Notes: a model not told the origin generated them from the sequence alone. A DNA stretch of 64,000 nucleotides from Pictodentalium vernedei (GCA_031216915.1 CM062290.1:169961453-170025452); one strand, 5' to 3'; positions 12,901-27,900 are shown, counted from the stretch's first letter. A program made the numbers and translations.

Positions 12901-15900
12901 TACGGAACTTTTAACCAATGATTTCTTGTGTCAAATTTTTATAATTTTTTTATCAAATCCAGTCACGGCTGCTTCATAGCAGCCACGACAATACTTGATG
13001 AAAAATATTTTAAAATAACTCAGCAAGTTAAGAGGTAACCCTTTCGTAAGGTAGCAACAATATTCTGCCGAGGACAGGAAATGTCTTGCTATAAAAATAA
13101 TTAAAATCTGAAGATATTTAACCAAATGTTCCCGATTAAGTTGTACGGAACTTTTAACCAATGATTTCTTGTGTCAAATTTTTATAATTTTTTATCAAAT
13201 CCAGTCATGGCTGCTTCATAGCAGCCATGACTAGACTTGATGAAAAATATTTTAAGATAACTCAGCAAGTTAAGAGGTATCCCTTTCGTAACGTAGCAAA
13301 AATATTCTGCCAGCGAGGTTCACCTTAACTGATAATCCATTCAAATTCCATTATATTTCCTTTTTCAGGGAAAAATATTGTTTTGTCCGACCATGGCGAA
13401 AAGATATCAGCGTCACTGCCTTAACCTTCACATTTGAAAAGCAGCTATTGTGTATTTGGAGCCCTGGAAATAAAATAGTTACAAAAGCAATACTAAAGCA
13501 TCTCACTTTGCAAGTGCGTGCTTTCAATATACGATTTGCAAATACCGCGCAAATTTTAGGTATATCAATGATAAAATAAGGTAGCCTGTTAGCCACGTCA
13601 GTGGTATTTTCACCCATTAACCATTCACCTATCATGAAAACTAGGCGAAACGTGAGAATTTTTAAAAATTATTGAATTACTAAATCATTTCATTTTTTAT
13701 TGAAACTGCAGCTGATGATCCTCCATTAGAATGAGTTCATTCAATTCATTCCAATGGGGTATAGTAAGGTATATTTTCGAAGCAAAAAGTGAAAACATAA
13801 TGAAATATTCTTGCCGATTTTTGTGAATAGTGGTAGATAAAGGAATAACAGGAAAAAATAATTAGATAGTGTCAGAGCAAAAAACCAAAAACAAAAACAA
13901 AACAGTGAAACTTAACTTTGAAACAGACTGTTGACGAAAAACGTTTCCGAAAGTGGAGTATATTCTTTACAAGCGAAGATATTATCTCACATGTTTCCTT
14001 CGTGATGATGCGATTTCTATTGCACTGTTATTTTACATAATTTAAAGGATTTCATTGGAATGTATATAGTAATACATCAACTTATTTGGAACACTGTTAC
14101 CATAGCTTGTCAAATAGGGAGCAACCCGCCAGATAATACAAAATTAGCCCAGAAATATCCTTCTTTTTGGAAAAGTTCATGGCTATAAAAATGTAAATGC
14201 AGCCCACATCTTTTTTTGTTCCTTGGACACTTGGTATTCATTAAGCAATTGCTGGGGTAGAATGCATTATAAAGTGTTCCGGTTTCAAGACCTACCTATT
14301 TTTCGTCCTCGTATTTCTTGTTTGATAAAAATATTTTTTGTATCTTTGCTGAATCCATATGAACGAGTTAATAAGAGAGGTATATAGAGTCCCATCATGC
14401 AGTTGCCTGAAGCAAACTGTTCTGATATCATAGGCGACGTGGCAAGAATCTCTTCAATTGTCTAAAATGAAAAAAAAAATGAGTGCATTTATTTTTGACT
14501 GGTAAAAGTATAATAGATATATAAAAACATGCCCCATCTCAAAAAGATGCAAATTCATAAAGTAATTAGTTACAAACTTATTTCACTGCCTTGGGAAGTT
14601 GTTGAGTAAAACTGTACTTGGAAAAACTTTTCTTAGACTGAACGGCTGCGTAGATTGTACTTAGGCACCCAGAGGTTTATTTAGTACCAGATGGCCCTTT
14701 AGATGGAACTCCACACATATACAGTTACATGTTTTAAACAGAAATAATCAAGGAACCTTGGCGGTAGCTCGCAGTAAGTTTGAACTCAGGCATGTACACC
14801 ATGGTGTTTTACTTTCCTTAGAAATGAGATGCACCTAATGGTTCCATTAGGTACATATTTAAAATCCCACAAAAAGCCGTGCTGTTAATATTCCTTAATT
14901 AATGGCTATTCGTAAGGTTCATAAAACTGTAGCGATCTTCTTGGAAGTTTACCTGCTGCATGTCGAATGTATTTTATACCCCAAAGAAGCAATTATTACC
15001 TATTCCATCCAAGCATCGCATGAGAAAATCTGCACATAATTATTATGTTCCCGATTTAAAGCTAGACATTCAATACACAATTTAGCGTGCTTTGCATCTG
15101 ATATACTGTAAACCAACAATACCAAGGGGGAAAAACAAAAAAAAAAAAGAAATAGTTTTGGAGTGGATACCATTATTATCTAATGAGTCACTATGGCCAC
15201 AAGGACTATACCATTTAATAAGCGTCTCTACCTTGAGTGTCCTTGTAGTCAGGAAAAAGTTAATTCTGGTATCCATTCAAGGACTGCAGATCTCTTCGTT
15301 ATTATAATCCTCGCACATTAAATTCATCTGAATCCAAACAATGAGAACAGAAACAAGAATTAGACTTAATGATTCTGGAGAATCATGGCTTTCCCAGATG
15401 AGGTTCCATGATTTTCCATGACCCCAAATGTCTGAAGAATTGTTTTTAACTGTATTACTGAAGTGCCTTTATTGATGTCCCGAGAAAGGTGGGTATAGTG
15501 GTCTCAAATGACTGTTTGATCAAAGAATGTAATGGCACACCAAGACCTGTGAATGGCCATTTTCTCTTGGAAATCTAAGATGTTTTCAGAAAAATCCAGG
15601 GAAAACATGAATTTTAAGCTGTTGCTGGGTATGGGTATCATTGTTTAACCAGCCCAAAATTGGTTAAGGATTGGTTTTTAGCTTAACTTGACAAAGTTAA
15701 GATAAGCTATTGTCATCAGGCGTGTGGACGTCTGTTAGTCTCTGAGGCTGTGAGTCTCTTCACATTTCCTTTAGCACAGGCTACACCCCGTAGTTCTTGT
15801 CCGATTGTCACGAAACTTCATATGCAGATTTGAGGTCATGTCTAGATGAAAACGTGCCCTTTTGGTCTCGATCGGTCAACCGTTATGGCTGCCTGAGCCC

Positions 15901-18900
15901 AAAACCCGAAAACCTTTAGCACAGTCTGCAGGTCGTATTTATGAATAAATTTCATGGTAACATGGTAGGATGACTCTGTATAATATCTAGATGAGAACGT
16001 CCCCTTTTGGCCATGATCTGTCAACCGTGACGAATGCCAACGCCCGAAACCCAAAAACTTTTAGCACTGTCTACAGATCATATTTAATATGAAGGGATTT
16101 TATTGTAACTTGGTAGGATGACTCTGTATGATGTCTCGATGAGAACGTCCCCATTTGGTCACGATCTGTCAACCGTGAAGACTGCCCGAGCCTAAAACCC
16201 ACACACCTTTAGCACAGTCTACAAGTCGTATTGATGGAGGGATTTCATTGTAACTTGGTAGGATGACTATAGAAATGTCTAGATGAGAAGGTCCCATGTT
16301 TTGCCGAGTGGTCAACTGTGACTGCTACAGGGGGCCCGAAGCCTAAAAACCTTTAGCACAGTCTACAGGTCATATTGATGAATGGATTTCATCGTAACTT
16401 GGTAGGATGACTCCAGATAATGTATAGATGAGAACGTCCCATTTTGGTCGCGATCGTTCAGCCATGGTGGATGCCCGAGCCCAAAACCCGAAAACTTTTG
16501 GCACAGACTACAGGTCACATTTATGAAGGGATTTCATTGTAACTTGGTAGGATGATTCAGTATAATGTCTCGATGAGGGCATCTCCTTTTGGTCGCGATT
16601 GGTCAACCATGATGGCTGCCCGAGCCCAAAACCGGAAAACCGTTAGCACAGTCTACAGGTCGTATTTATAAATGAATTTCATGATAGCTTGGTAGAATGA
16701 CTTTGTATAATATGTAGATGAGAATGTCCTCTTTTGGTCATGATCGGGCAACTGTAATGGCTGCTCAAGCCCGAAACCCAAAAACTTTTAGCACAATCTA
16801 CAAGTCATATTTAATATGGAGGGATTTCATTGTAACTTGGTTGGATGACTCTGTATGATGTCTAAATGAGGACGTTCCCTTTTGGTTGCGATCGGTCAAC
16901 CATGATCGCCACACAAGTCCGAAGCCCAGAAACCCTGAGCACAGTTTACAGGCCGTATTTATGAAGGGATTTCATTGTAACTTGACAGAATGACTCGTTT
17001 TTGGAATCATTTCACTGTAACTTGGTAACTTTGGTTGACATACATTAACTGTGAGGGCCACATACATTAACTGTGAGGGCCACATTAACCCACCCCTCAA
17101 TTCTTTAGTACAGTCTACACCTCAAATTATTTTTATTGAAAGCATAGCACACAGGGAACAGAAATTAACATATTCCCAATTATCACAATTCTTGTTTTAT
17201 TTCATAATCCTTTCATAAACATTAAACATTATCCTTTTCATCAAACACAACACGCAGTCAGGTTGAGCTTCAGTGTCATCGACACTTTCATTTGAATACC
17301 CTTACTACTTACAAAAATAATCCTCGGTGAATTCCACTTCCAATAAAGGAAGTTATGTTTATCTCTGCAATATACGTTGGGTGTTGTCGGTAGGCGCCCA
17401 CAGCGCATTTTATCAAAATTTTGATGTTTGAGAGCCTGCTGAGGGTTACCAAACGCATACTAGAATATTTTGTCCATACAACTTGTAATGTCACACCAAG
17501 TCCTGCGAATGGCCATTTTTTCTTGAAAATCTGCAAGATATTTTCAGAGAAATTCTCTGAAAACAAGGATTTTTAAGCTTTTGGTAGGTATCATTGTTTA
17601 ACCAGCCCAAAACGTGTTAAGGACTGTTTTTTTTTTTGAATACCCTTATTATTTACAAAAATGATCCTCGTTGAATTCCACATCCACCGAAGGAGGTTAT
17701 GCACAGGGTGGGTGTTGTGGGTGCCGGAAACGGGTCATTTTGTCAAAATTTCGATGTTTGAGAGCCTGTGGAGGGTTAGAAACGCTTACTGGAATATTTT
17801 GTCCCTGCAACTTGTAATGTCACACCACGACCTGCGAATGGTCAATTTTTTATGTAAATCTACATGACTCGTTTAGAGAAATCCACGGAAAACGTGAATT
17901 TTTAAGCTTTTGAGGGGTATCGCTGTTTAACCCTTTACCCAACGTAACGGCCAAAACCGGCCAGCGCTATTCTCAAAAATCGCCAATTAATTTTCAAAAT
18001 ATTTTCATTGTTTGTCTCAAAAACATAGGTTATGACCCCTCGTTGGAACGAGCTCGTCGAGCTCGTTCCAACGAGGGGTCATAACCTATGTTTTTGAGAC
18101 AAAAAATGAAAAAAATTAGTTATTCAAGAATTTTTTTGCAAGTGTCGTCTGCTTTTCATGTTAGGTAAAGGGTTAACCCGTCCAAACAGGTTAACGCTTG
18201 TTTTTTTTTATTACCCTTATTACTTACAAAAATGATCCTCGGAGAGTTCTATTTCCAATACAGGAAGTTATGTTTATCTCTCGAGTACCTGTTGGCAGCT
18301 GTAGGTGCCCGAAAACAGCCCATTTTATCAAAGGTTCGATCTTTGGCAGGTTTTGTAGGGTTAACAAATGCTTAGCCCAATATCTTTTGTATATCAATTG
18401 TAGTGTCACAGTCAGGTCTAACGGTGATGAATGTTTTAAAAAATCTACAAGATGCGTTTTGAGAAAGTGCCGATAAACCCTAATATTGACAGTTTTTGGC
18501 CAATTTTGGCGAAAGAAGGGTCACATCGAAAACTCCTCTTGGGTACGTTTTTAGATTTTTTGCCCCTTTATGTGTGAGCAAAATTGCGTGAAAATCGGTT
18601 CAAAAATGGCTTCAGAATCAAACGGACAAAATGTGTGCGGAAACAAAATACAATAATAATCCGTAGAAAAACAAGTAATTTTCCAGAGGGAAAAGCCGAA
18701 TAAAAACGTTAGGTAATGTCACGAAAAGCAAAACTGAAAAATACCTCGTTGTATCACGATTGTTGTGTGTATCCAACGTTACCCGATACTATACAGACCC
18801 TGAGAAATGCTATCACGTACACCACACGTGGAATCCGATCTACGTGTAAGAAAGTAAAACAAAACTGATTGGTTCTCACTCATCTGAGTGACGTTTTGGC

Positions 18901-21900
18901 GTGAACGAAATTCTTCGGCAAAAAAACATCGTCAAACAAGAAAGAAAATGGACCGCGAAAGGCGATATTTTTCTTTAACCCTTTACCCAACGCAGACGCT
19001 ATCAAAATTTATTATTTTAAATATCATTTTTTCAACAAAACCCTATCATGTGACCCCTCGTTGGAACGAGCTCGACCAGCTCGTTCCGAAGAGGGGTCAC
19101 ATGATATGGTTTTGTTGAAATGTTTTGAAAAATAGAATTGTTTCTGCTGCTGAATTTGCATATTACGCGGGCGGATGTGGCCGATTCGTTGGGTAAAGGG
19201 TTAAAACTACCCGCTTTATCCACTGCATTCAAATCAATCGTGGTACAAATACTGAACATAACTCGTGTAGAGTGCGGTGGATAGGAATCAACAACTCTCT
19301 TGGAGTTTTTCATGAAATTCACGCGCACGTAAAATACAGAAAAAAACTCCAACTCGGGTCGTTGATTTCAGCCCCCCCCCACCCCCCTCCCCTCCCCCTA
19401 CATCACTCTCGTTGTGTTATGTCTTAATATCCGATGGGTCGACCGAAATAAAAAAATAAGTATTTTCAGCGTTTTTACATTCATCGCATGCATAAAAATA
19501 CATTTGTTTTTTGGTCGACCGAGGAGCCTTATATTTGAACACCAAATCTAAACTCATCATTATGTTATTAATCCTGATATAATTTTCATATAAAACTTTC
19601 ATATGTTTGTAATGTGTGCAGTCGCTTACCTTGTTGTAACGATTTGTTCGTATGCGGCATGTCGATCTGGTCTTATTATTCCAATGTGCCCCAGATCATA
19701 TTTTGAGTATCTCCAATGTGCCCCAGATCATATTTTGTGAACCCTCGTAATGGATATATCCGACCAAAGTTATCACCAAAGAATCGACATTGAAAGCTTA
19801 TTAAATTTGCGTACCCTTTCCTCGAAAATGTGGCTTATGGTCCATCAGTGGAACACGCTCGCCGAGCTTGTTCCAGTGAGGTGTGGGGGATCGGTTCTTT
19901 TATTCAGGCAAAAATGATAAATTGTATTGGTGCAAGAATTGTTTTTCGCTCGCCGCGCTCTCTAAGCGTATTAAGTTATGGGTTAAGGTGATAAGCTGGT
20001 GGGATGTACTCACTAAACCCTTTATAACCATGTGTTCAATAACAACACCCCACCTGCAAAAGCAACGCTTTACTAGACATTGTTAACGCACTAGAAAATG
20101 CCCTGTTAAGTGGTAATAATAGTGATATTCGACGACGAAATGCGATGACTATAATCTTTAAGATGTAACATAATTGTCAGTCAACAAGTTTCACCATTTA
20201 CTACGGTCAAGCTCCGTCAGCTTTGTGGCGAAAAAGCCAATGAGTTTGGTGGTAGTTACGGATGAGATTACTTCACCTGCTAATCTATAAAACGATAAGA
20301 TACGATGTGACATGAATCAGTGAAAGAAAAGGACATGTCATTATTTAGACATAGTTTGTGATCACACCGTTGAAATGAGCTTGAATAGCCGGTCCAACAA
20401 GAGGTCGCTAGCTGTGCTTTGGGAGATCATAGGCATGTGTTGGAGGCAAAACCTGAACTGTAATGATTTTTGTAAACAGCGCTGGCGGATCTGACTGTTA
20501 ATCTTAGGTAAGGGGAGGAATGTCTAATTCTATGGTGACTTCCTATTCTGAGGCAGGGGATTGCGGTAGATTAGTAGTTAGATCATCGGAGTTTAAACCG
20601 AAAGGTTGATGCTTCTATCCTCAACAGCGGTAAGAGCGTTGTGTCACATAATCCCGATGGCCCATGTAATGGCACGAACTGCATGTCGATGGCGCACCTC
20701 CCTTTAACCGCTGCTAACGCTGCTTGTGCAGAGTAAGAAAGTTGGCGAGTCTGACTGCCGCTCTCCGCTGATCTGTGGTTCTCTCCAGGTACTCCTGCTT
20801 CCCCCGCCTGTAAAACTGCCCGACGTGACGTGACCCTAGTTGTTGATAGTGTCATTAAATTCCAATGAAAAAAAAAGAAAAGAATTATACTGCGAAATGA
20901 CGAGCAGATTCTAAACGCATTGATAATTTTTAGACGCTTTCAATGCTTATTACATTTAGAGGGTAAAGATCTAATGGACCTGATTTATTTATTTACTGGG
21001 GGTTAACGACACATTCGACAGCCAAGGTCACCTCGTGTTGGACAATTTTAAGGGTGGAGGAAGCCGGTGTACCCGGGGCGAACCACCGAGCTGCGGCGAG
21101 CAACAGTCATACTCCACAACGTACTAACTCCGCACAAGCAGGGTTAGCATTAGTTGAAGACAAGTGCACCATCGACGCGCAGTATGCCTTAGTATACAGC
21201 GCCCCAGTGTAGGCAATCGGGATTAAATGCCTTGCATAAGGACACAACCCAGTTACAACTGGTTGGGATCGACCCGTGAACCTTTCAGTTTGAAGTCCAT
21301 TGCCGTTACCACTGAGCCACCGAGCTCCCTAAAGGACCTGATGACTGAATACAAATGATATGTCATATCATAGTACACGCTAAAAACTAAAGTGTTAAAA
21401 ACTACACCTGAAGTGCTGTATTTAACACTTACTAGGTGCTGAACTAGCACTTTGTTCAAGTGTAGATATCCCAGAACTTGACAGGTGTTACAATAATACC
21501 ACTTGACAAGACTTAGTGTAATGTCGCGACACTTAAAAGGAAACAACGCAGATGACGCGGATCAGGCTCGAACTTTCGAGCCTGATCCGCGTCATCTGCG
21601 TTGTGTCCTTTTAATTATGTACCCACCAAGCGCAAATCAAATTATGGACGATTCTGGAAGAATCACCAATGCTAGACACATGGGAAGTGCCATCCATTCA
21701 AGTTTCAGATGTCTGACGATTGTAATGTCTAAGTGCTTAAAGCATTGCACTTTGAGTGTTAAAATCAAACCCTAAGAGTTAGAATGGGTTTAACACCTTG
21801 AAAGTGTCATTTTTAGCACTTAAGTTTTTAGTGTGTAGACTCTCATCAATCCTTTTACAAAACACTTCTACGAACAATATACCTCAAAACACCTTTTTAG

Positions 21901-24900
21901 AGTAAATACTTTTTTGCAAAACACCATCCTGTGTATTTGTTTGTTCTCTGTAACTGCAGCCTCTGTCAGCCTAGTATGAATTTGTGAATATTTGTTATAT
22001 ATTGCTTTATGTTTATCTGAATAAAAAGCTGTAAAATATATATAAATTATATATATAGAGAAACAAGCAAGTATGTCTTTTGCACCCTCTTCGGATTAAG
22101 TCAGACGAATTCGTTTCACTGTTGGACCCGTGCAATAAAAGTTAACAGGAAGAAGTCGTGTGCAGCTGAAGTGTCAAACAAATCTTATATTTGTATTTTG
22201 TTGAAGTACAAAAGAAAAACCACAAAAACAGAAACAACAAGAACGAATGATTTACAAGTTCTCCGGAAGTTGTGCTGTGTTTTGTACAGACAGTTTCTTG
22301 CAATCATCTGGAGGAAGAAGATGCATTCCGTATTATGATGGTTAAGAATATGCTTACAATGGATCATAATAAACAAACGAAACCATGTACAAAATTATAC
22401 ACTGTATTTTTTTCATAGTTATAGATTATTTTAGTAAAATATTCATATTGTGCCAGGCATCTGATTCAACAATTACAAAACTAGTACATATGAATCTACA
22501 CGTATTTATTGAAAGGGACATTCAGATAAAACATTCAAACAACACAAAGCAATATAAATATTCGGAGAACGAGAGTTTGTTATTGGAATTCCGTGATCAC
22601 TTCAAGAAATGCAAATATGTTGCGGAATAATTAATGCATTTTGTCTTCATACACTGAGTGGTCAATAAAATGAATATTACCACACATCGGCCTGATATTA
22701 AAAACAAGCCGTAAAGCTCGCAAATATTCGAACGACGCGAATTTGCTATTGCAATTCTTTCAGCTATCACCCGAGTGTCAGATATTCGCCATAACATGTT
22801 CAAAGGTTTTGACATTCTATAAGTGCCAGCTTCGTTTCTGTTCAAGAGTGCGGGAATACTGCAGCACAATAACACATGTACGTGTACGAAAACAACACAC
22901 CGCCGATTGATGTGTATGCGTTTACTGTCGTGCTTATTTGACATCCGCTGACTGATTATTTCAAAGCACTGAACGATAATCTACAGCAACGACCAAGAAG
23001 GCAAAGTACTCGCTGACATAGTTTAGGTCCGCTCCACTGTTGAGAAGTGATCAACTGCATCTGTGTATTGCGTTTCACAAGGGAACGAGGCATTTTTGTC
23101 TTGAGTGTTTTTGGTTCCTAATGAGGCGTTTCAGCCATATATAACGAGGCTGAAACGTTCCCTTTCAAATGAAACGCCGATAGGACGAATCAGCATACCC
23201 CAACTTGTGGTTATCGCGTCACTAGCAAGGTGATTAGTTTGTGAGTACATTTGGTTGTGTTGCTGGGTTTAACGATACTTTCCACAGCCATGGTCAACCT
23301 GTGTCGGATTGTTTTATGGGTGGAGGAAGCCGAAGAACCCGGGAAGAATCACCCAGTAGCGGCGAGCAACTACCAGGCGTCCTAACGTACTAACTCCGCA
23401 CAATCAGGGTTAACATTGGTTGAAGGCGAGTGCATCATCGATGTGCCGTAAGTCTTATTACACAACGCCACCGTGCCCCCACGTGGGCAGTCGTTACGAA
23501 GTGTCGCAGTTAACGCGGGTCATGATCGAACGATGGACCTCTTCGGTTTGAAATTCAATGGTCTGACCTCTGAACTACTGCGCCCTTTGTCAGTATATTG
23601 AATAATATCTAATCAGCTATGGATAAAACATGAATGTCTGAAAAAGATGGCGTGTGTAATTCTCCCGATGACGTGGGTTCTCCATCCTGATGACTCATTC
23701 AAAAATCGCCCGTCCTTAACTTAATGTATAAATAAGATGTGGTATGATTCAAACTGTATAGTTGCTGGGTGAAACTTTATTGCATTTATTCTAAAATTAA
23801 AAATGACTTTTAGTTAGCGTTGTCCCTTTAGCAAACATAAGTAGTAAGGGAACTTTACTCCAAACACGCTTCTGTTCCAGATTTTTCTTTTCGCGGTTCT
23901 CACGTATATCAGAACCATAGTTGCACGTAGCTTTCAGTTCTTAGCAAATACAGCCTAATTTTCTGATGAGCCAGTATGTATTTTGGTTGTAATGATTAAA
24001 TCAACCCTGTTACACGGACTCCTGCTAAGTATCGAAGATTCGATTCGATGTTGACATCACCAGGGGGCGATGGTAAATAAATGGCTTCTGTCAGCTTAAT
24101 CTAGCTGCAGAAATTTAAAGAATAGTAGTTGCCTATTCCGGTTTTGATTCAATCGGCTTACATGCATGCCTTACTGCCTCACATTACTACAACAACACAT
24201 ACAAAGTGGAGCGCGGGATTCCCGTGCTTCATTTTATACGTGCTGTTATAGTAATGTAACTTGTAATCTCTGCACTCGTGTAGCCGTGCTATCTGTGGCA
24301 CGGCCTTACCGCTAGGATATACTCGATTATTAGATGCATTGATAAAATAACATAGGATTCCACGACATGTGCTCCGTACTGTTTCCGATTCGATTGGGTT
24401 CAGACGTCCATGTTATTATCGGACCCTCGATCCTTTTCGAGTACAAAAAATTCCGACTCACAAGGTCCAACAAGTTATTAGTGCACTAACTCTTTTACCT
24501 CAGCTGTTGTTACGTTGGGGTCTTGTAATAAAAGGAAAGAGTAACAAATAAAGAGCTCTTGTATACACAACAAGATTGTAATCTGTTTTCGCAATTATGT
24601 CAAAGTTTTTATTAATCAAATACCAACAGAGAGTACGAATAATTTCCATTGTAAAGTTGAGAGAAACAAATGGTAGTCGTCTTTCAAGACACATAGCTAA
24701 GGATAAATTACATTTTTCTACGATAACGGTATTCGTAACTTGACAAGTTTAGTGAAAAATGGCTTTCTCTTTCCGGAACAATTGACGACCATCTTTACCG
24801 ATTCTCCAAACCAATCCGCCGATACTTGATAACATTGCAAGAGGTTTCTAAGCCGAATTAAGGGTGAAAATAATTTATTTTCTCAACGACCTTTCTCAAA

Positions 24901-27900
24901 TGGACTAACAACACTGCCCTGCCATCGTTTTGTTTTCTGCAGTACCGTAATTATGGAATCGTTTCATTAATTACACCGCAATCTGTGTCGCGAAACCAAA
25001 GGAGCGACGATAGTTCGATAGTACGATTGGTACATTGCACTCCAGAGTCTCAACAATAACAATGAACCGCTTCCTGTAGTGTTCTATGTTTGGAGTCCAC
25101 TCCAATCCACACTAATTTACAGCTGCTACTTCAGCTGTTTCAAGAGATTGAGTATACTATGTAAAGGTTAGATACTATTTTATACCCACCGCATTTACAC
25201 CGCGACTTATATTCAGCTTGAAAAATCGTTCTGTATAGAAACATAGTTCATCTACAATTAAAACTAGAAGTCCTGTCATGAAATGCGCTCAAGTAGCAAG
25301 TAGATCTGCGCGTTAATCTACGCGTTATGACTATAGTTAAGCTATCAAATTCTGTACATATGGCGGAGGTCCATTGGCAGAAACATTGCCCGTGTTTTCT
25401 ATGAGTAACCAGGAGAACCTGCCGTGCTTTGGATGCCATTCGATATGGCAATTACGCGCAATTCCTGCGCGCAAATAAGCCTAGATAAGCGCACAGTTCG
25501 TGACTGGACTTCGAGTTTTAACTGTATATAATGGTAAAATACTATTTTATACCCACCGCATTTACACCGCGACTTAAAAAAATGAAGTTAGCATTTGTTG
25601 TATCGGAATTTAACCCAACACTCATCCTCTTTTTCGATCAACGATGAATATACAGAGACTCTACAACGGGTCCCCAGTTTCTAATAATACATACAAAACT
25701 TGTTCAATAAATTAGATCTGAAGCCTTCTGCGAGGCCCCTTCTTATTTTGGGTTTTTTTGTTTTGTTTTTTTATTTTTTATTTTATTTCATGTCAACAGT
25801 GTACACAAAAATAGAATTTATTTAGTTCATTTCTTTTCTATCATCCAGAATATCTCATATCCGTAGGGTCAGATAGGAAAAAAACCGGTATGGATTTTCT
25901 CATGACTGTAGAAAAGTGTCCAATAGATTCTATCTGATTTCAAAGGAATCCTTTTTAGGGGAGTAACAGTGAAGTGATAACAGTTCTTGACTGCGATCAT
26001 ATTTAAGTTGATGAAGGTAACTTTCGAACGTCGGTAGGCATTTTCTCACATTGCAGGAATAAATAAATTTCTTATCTAGGAGTGTACAGAGATCGGCTGC
26101 ATCGTTGTGTGTACATTGGTAATCTTGATTTCTCAGACCTTGAAGAACATATTTAGGTGTGGCTGTGAAAAGAATGTTGCATCTCTCTTCCAATTTCTCT
26201 GATAAATTCAGCAAAACGTTTTTGAAAAAAGAGCATCCTGAAAACAACTGTCCTTAGCATCATTACAAAATGTACATAGCGCTGTTTCTGGTAGTTTACA
26301 TTTACGAAGTGTTCTTTAATTTACCAAACGGTAACTGTTTTTATAAACTGGGAACGAGTTGATAATTGGATAAACCATCTAAATATATCTATATATTTAA
26401 AACACGATAAAAGGTCCCTAAATGGATGGAGAAATACACAACTTTTCCTATAAGGCCTCGAATTACGTTGGTAAATAATAATGTGTAACAGCGCATCGTC
26501 TCACAATATTAACCCTTTGAAACCAAGCAGCCGCTTTCCTGGCCAGAAGCATGATACACCATAAGTTCCTTAAGTAGGATGGCTGCTGAGTGAATGTGTG
26601 GGGTAGACCAATTAATATTTTCAACGTGCAGCTCCATGGTTACACGTTGAAAATATTAATTGGTCTATCCCCAAATAATAAATATGGACCCTTCCAATTG
26701 CTGTCATTGAACTGCCATGGAAGATACCACCAGTGTTCAAAGGGTTAAAAATACTCTGGAGCATTCTGTTATAAATAAAATTTTATTTTAAAACTGTTTA
26801 AAGACCTATTTTTTGATACACAGACAGAATGAAAACAGTAGGCCTACGATCAGGGTTTAAGTTACAATTGCACATGGTTGGTGCTGTATCTGAAATTTTA
26901 GTGAATGACTTTAGAAAACGAAAAAGTTATTCTGAAACGTCTGAGAAACGATTATCAATGATGTTGGTGTTCTTTCTAGCTGAACTTTCAAGAACAGAAC
27001 AGATCTTTAATAATTTTTCGCAAAATAGTTGTATGATAAACAGAATATGAAAATATTGTTTCTCTCATATGATGTTTATGAAACACGGCCGAATGTTTCA
27101 TTTAGTCGAGCACTAGCTCCGTAATATGAAAATTCAGTCGAGCTTCATAAATGCCATATAAAAAAATATTTATTTCATATCGTCTCATCCTGCAACAACT
27201 TTTCTGTGTTTAAGCCCGATCTACATCTACACTTGTTGAATAGATACTGGAATTATTTCACGGGTAACGGCGAACAATAGCATTTTGTACAGTTGGTATA
27301 AAAAACACAAGTGGAAATATTATTTTTTTTAAATTTGTGTTTTTTAAAGTAAAAGACAAATTTGTGTTTTTTAATGTATGTGTTATGTCTTTTTCGAGAG
27401 CATTTCAAAAAATCTAACTAATTGCGAATGTAGTAGCTGAAAGAAACGACTGACCATCGTTTGCCATTACTGGAGAGCAATTCGTTTTTATGTGCACGTA
27501 TCACTGTACCGTCGTTGGCGTCATGAGTAGTAAAATCCATAAATTCTCTAATCAAACTCCCATAGTTTACATTACTTCCAATACAGAATTGTCTCTATCA
27601 CATGATTTGACTCTTTCATTCTTACACTTGTCTTAGCCTTATTGCGTTTCTAAAGGTACCTGGGAAAGGGGTTTCTTGGAACGTGGTCGTAATCGTGATT
27701 GGTACACACGTTTGTGCTGAAGGCATCGGTAACAATAATTTATTTTCTTTCACTTTGTTGCCTCCTGTTAAACCCTTTTAAACAGAACTGGGGAATGCAA
27801 TGATACGTATACTGAAATGGCGGCCATATTGTGAGTAGAACGAAATAGACGTGCATAAAATGTTGCACTGGTCCACGTATCTGATACTGTAGCACTCTGC

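Larger units (their letters stand above)
6945..14295 (-). other. NTPDase intron 5 (7.4 kb)
   Basis: Contains family-A MITEs at 7.0 and 8.9 kb, SINE-like repeat 2 at 8.0 kb, a tail-to-tail SINE pair at 9.4-9.8 kb, a family-C MITE at 9.9 kb, a ~211-bp repeat at 10.4-10.7 kb and a 243-bp tandem duplication at 12.8-13.3 kb. Stretches 7.3-8.0, 11.1-12.8 and 13.9-14.3 kb show nothing recognisable. Confidence 0.8.

Noticed and set aside
15765-17000. CRISPR-like array
   Set aside because: Units are contiguous diverged tandem repeats without unique spacers, in an animal genome.
23110-23180. Short inverted repeat GGCGTTTCAGCC...GGCTGAAACG
   Set aside because: Too short and isolated to assign to any family; may be chance.
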